Part shown: positions 12,845 through 13,387 of the stretch, piece by piece
Layout: the number at the start of each line of letters is the position of its first letter
Position numbering within the stretch: the stretch's first letter is position 1
NCBI GenBank assembly: GCA_913052275.1
Contig: CAJXDX010000036.1
Coordinates: 1-13,387, forward strand
From: an uncultured Pseudomonadota bacterium
Lineage (GTDB): Bacteria; SAR324; NAC60-12
Length of the DNA stretch: 13,387 bases
Direction of reading: 5' to 3'
Translations under genes and position numbers: made by a program
The notes under the pieces: generated by a model
What the model was told of the DNA's origin: nothing
Database searches by the model: none
What the model saw: the letters and a program-made list of their open reading frames with translations, nothing else

Positions 12845-13387
12845 ATGCGACATCTAAAAGCTGGAAACCGTTTAGGAGTAACTACGGCACATCGGCTTGC
12901 CATGATGCGGAACATGGTAACTTCAATTATTGAGAATGGTCAGATAACCTGTACTCTGGCCAGGGCAAAAGAGGTGCGTAAACCCCTGGAGAAGATGATT
13001 GGTTTAGGGAAAAGGGGTACACTTCATTCCCGCCGTCAGGCATTGCGTTTCGTGAAAAGCAAAGAAGCAATGGCGCAGTTGTTTGGTGACCTGGCTGAGC
13101 GTTACAAAGACCGTAATGGAGGATATTGCCGGATCATTAAACTGGGCAAAAACAGGCTGGGTGATAATTCCGAAATGGCCATTATTCAGCTTCTTGGAAG
13201 TGAAGGAGATAAATTAAGTGAACTGAAAACACAAAAAGGCGCTAAGAAAAAGCAGAAGAAAAAAGAAAACACTGTACTGAAAGAGGTCAGTGAAGAAATA
13301 CTGCAAGTTCCCGAGACAGAGGAAAATGCAGAAAAGGAATTGAAACAGGAAAATGTTACACAGGAATCCGGAACAGAGGAAAGTGCT
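12845..13387 (+). CDS. rplQ: 50S ribosomal protein L17, 3'-truncated by window edge
   Basis: L17 lies near the tunnel exit on the 50S surface. The frame is open from ATG 12845 to the window end, 181 codons without a stop. Residues 1-118 are the conserved core: MRHLKAGNRLGVTTAHRLAM, MMRNMVTSIIENGQI, TLARAKEVRKPLEKMI, RYKDRNGGYCRIIKLGKNR and GDNSEMAIIQLL. E. coli L17 ends at about 127 residues, but here a Lys-rich patch (131-140) and then a Glu-rich, low-complexity tail run on past the edge. Such tails occur in several lineages. The gene closes the alpha operon, 14 bases after rpoA; no Shine-Dalgarno is clear. Confidence 0.96.
   Translation, partial: MRHLKAGNRLGVTTAHRLAMMRNMVTSIIENGQITCTLARAKEVRKPLEKMIGLGKRGTLHSRRQALRFVKSKEAMAQLFGDLAERYKDRNGGYCRIIKLGKNRLGDNSEMAIIQLLGSEGDKLSELKTQKGAKKKQKKKENTVLKEVSEEILQVPETEENAEKELKQENVTQESGTEESA

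Noticed and set aside
1..13387. A previously undescribed multi-gene system
   Set aside because: All gene-sized frames on the + strand are known ribosomal, translocase, polymerase or elongation-factor genes. What is unusual is missing genes, short spacers and protein tails, not a new gene cluster.

Overview
This window is a single, densely packed run of bacterial translation genes, all on the + strand. It is the str-operon tail (tuf) followed by the S10, spc and alpha ribosomal-protein operons joined end to end. The left edge cuts tuf (EF-Tu) and the right edge cuts rplQ (L17). The order read directly from the translations is tuf', rpsJ, rplD, rplW, rplB, rpsS, rplV, rpsC, rplP, rpmC, rpsQ, rplN, rplX, rplE, rpsN, rpsH, rplF, rplR, rpsE, rpmD, rplO, secY, rpmJ, rpsM, rpsK, rpoA, rplQ'.

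The organism looks like a moderately AT-rich Gram-negative bacterium. The EF-Tu and SecY wording, the four-cysteine (zinc) type of S14, and the long-tailed L17 recall lineages formerly placed in Deltaproteobacteria or the SAR324 neighbourhood. That placement is an inference from sequence feel, not from a phylogeny.

The genes cooperate closely. EF-Tu delivers aminoacyl-tRNA, the r-proteins build both ribosomal subunits, SecY is the protein-export channel that docks ribosomes, and RpoA is the RNA polymerase alpha subunit. Gene junctions are tight: 1-nt TAATG overlaps (rpsS/rplV, rplX/rplE), 4-nt ATGA or GTGA overlaps (rplD/rplW, rplP/rpmC, rpsQ/rplN) and a 14-nt overlap (rpmC/rpsQ). This implies co-transcription and translational coupling. 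I saw no convincing promoter or intrinsic terminator. No non-coding stretch reaches 300 bases; the longest are 59 nt (rplV-rpsC) and 97 nt (rpsK-rpoA).

The departures from the textbook layout are the interesting part. (1) rplC (L3) is absent between rpsJ and rplD. (2) rpsD (S4) is absent between rpsK and rpoA, where a 97-nt spacer with a possible 30-codon ORF and a foldable RNA sits instead. (3) rpsC starts with TTG, one base after a five-codon ORF that has its own strong Shine-Dalgarno, and that Shine-Dalgarno can be hidden in a hairpin. (4) RpoA carries an acidic N-terminal extension of about 40 residues. (5) L17 has a long charged tail. I found no mobile element, CRISPR array, RNA gene, defence system or wholly new gene cluster. 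This is an ordinary essential locus with a few unusual local features.
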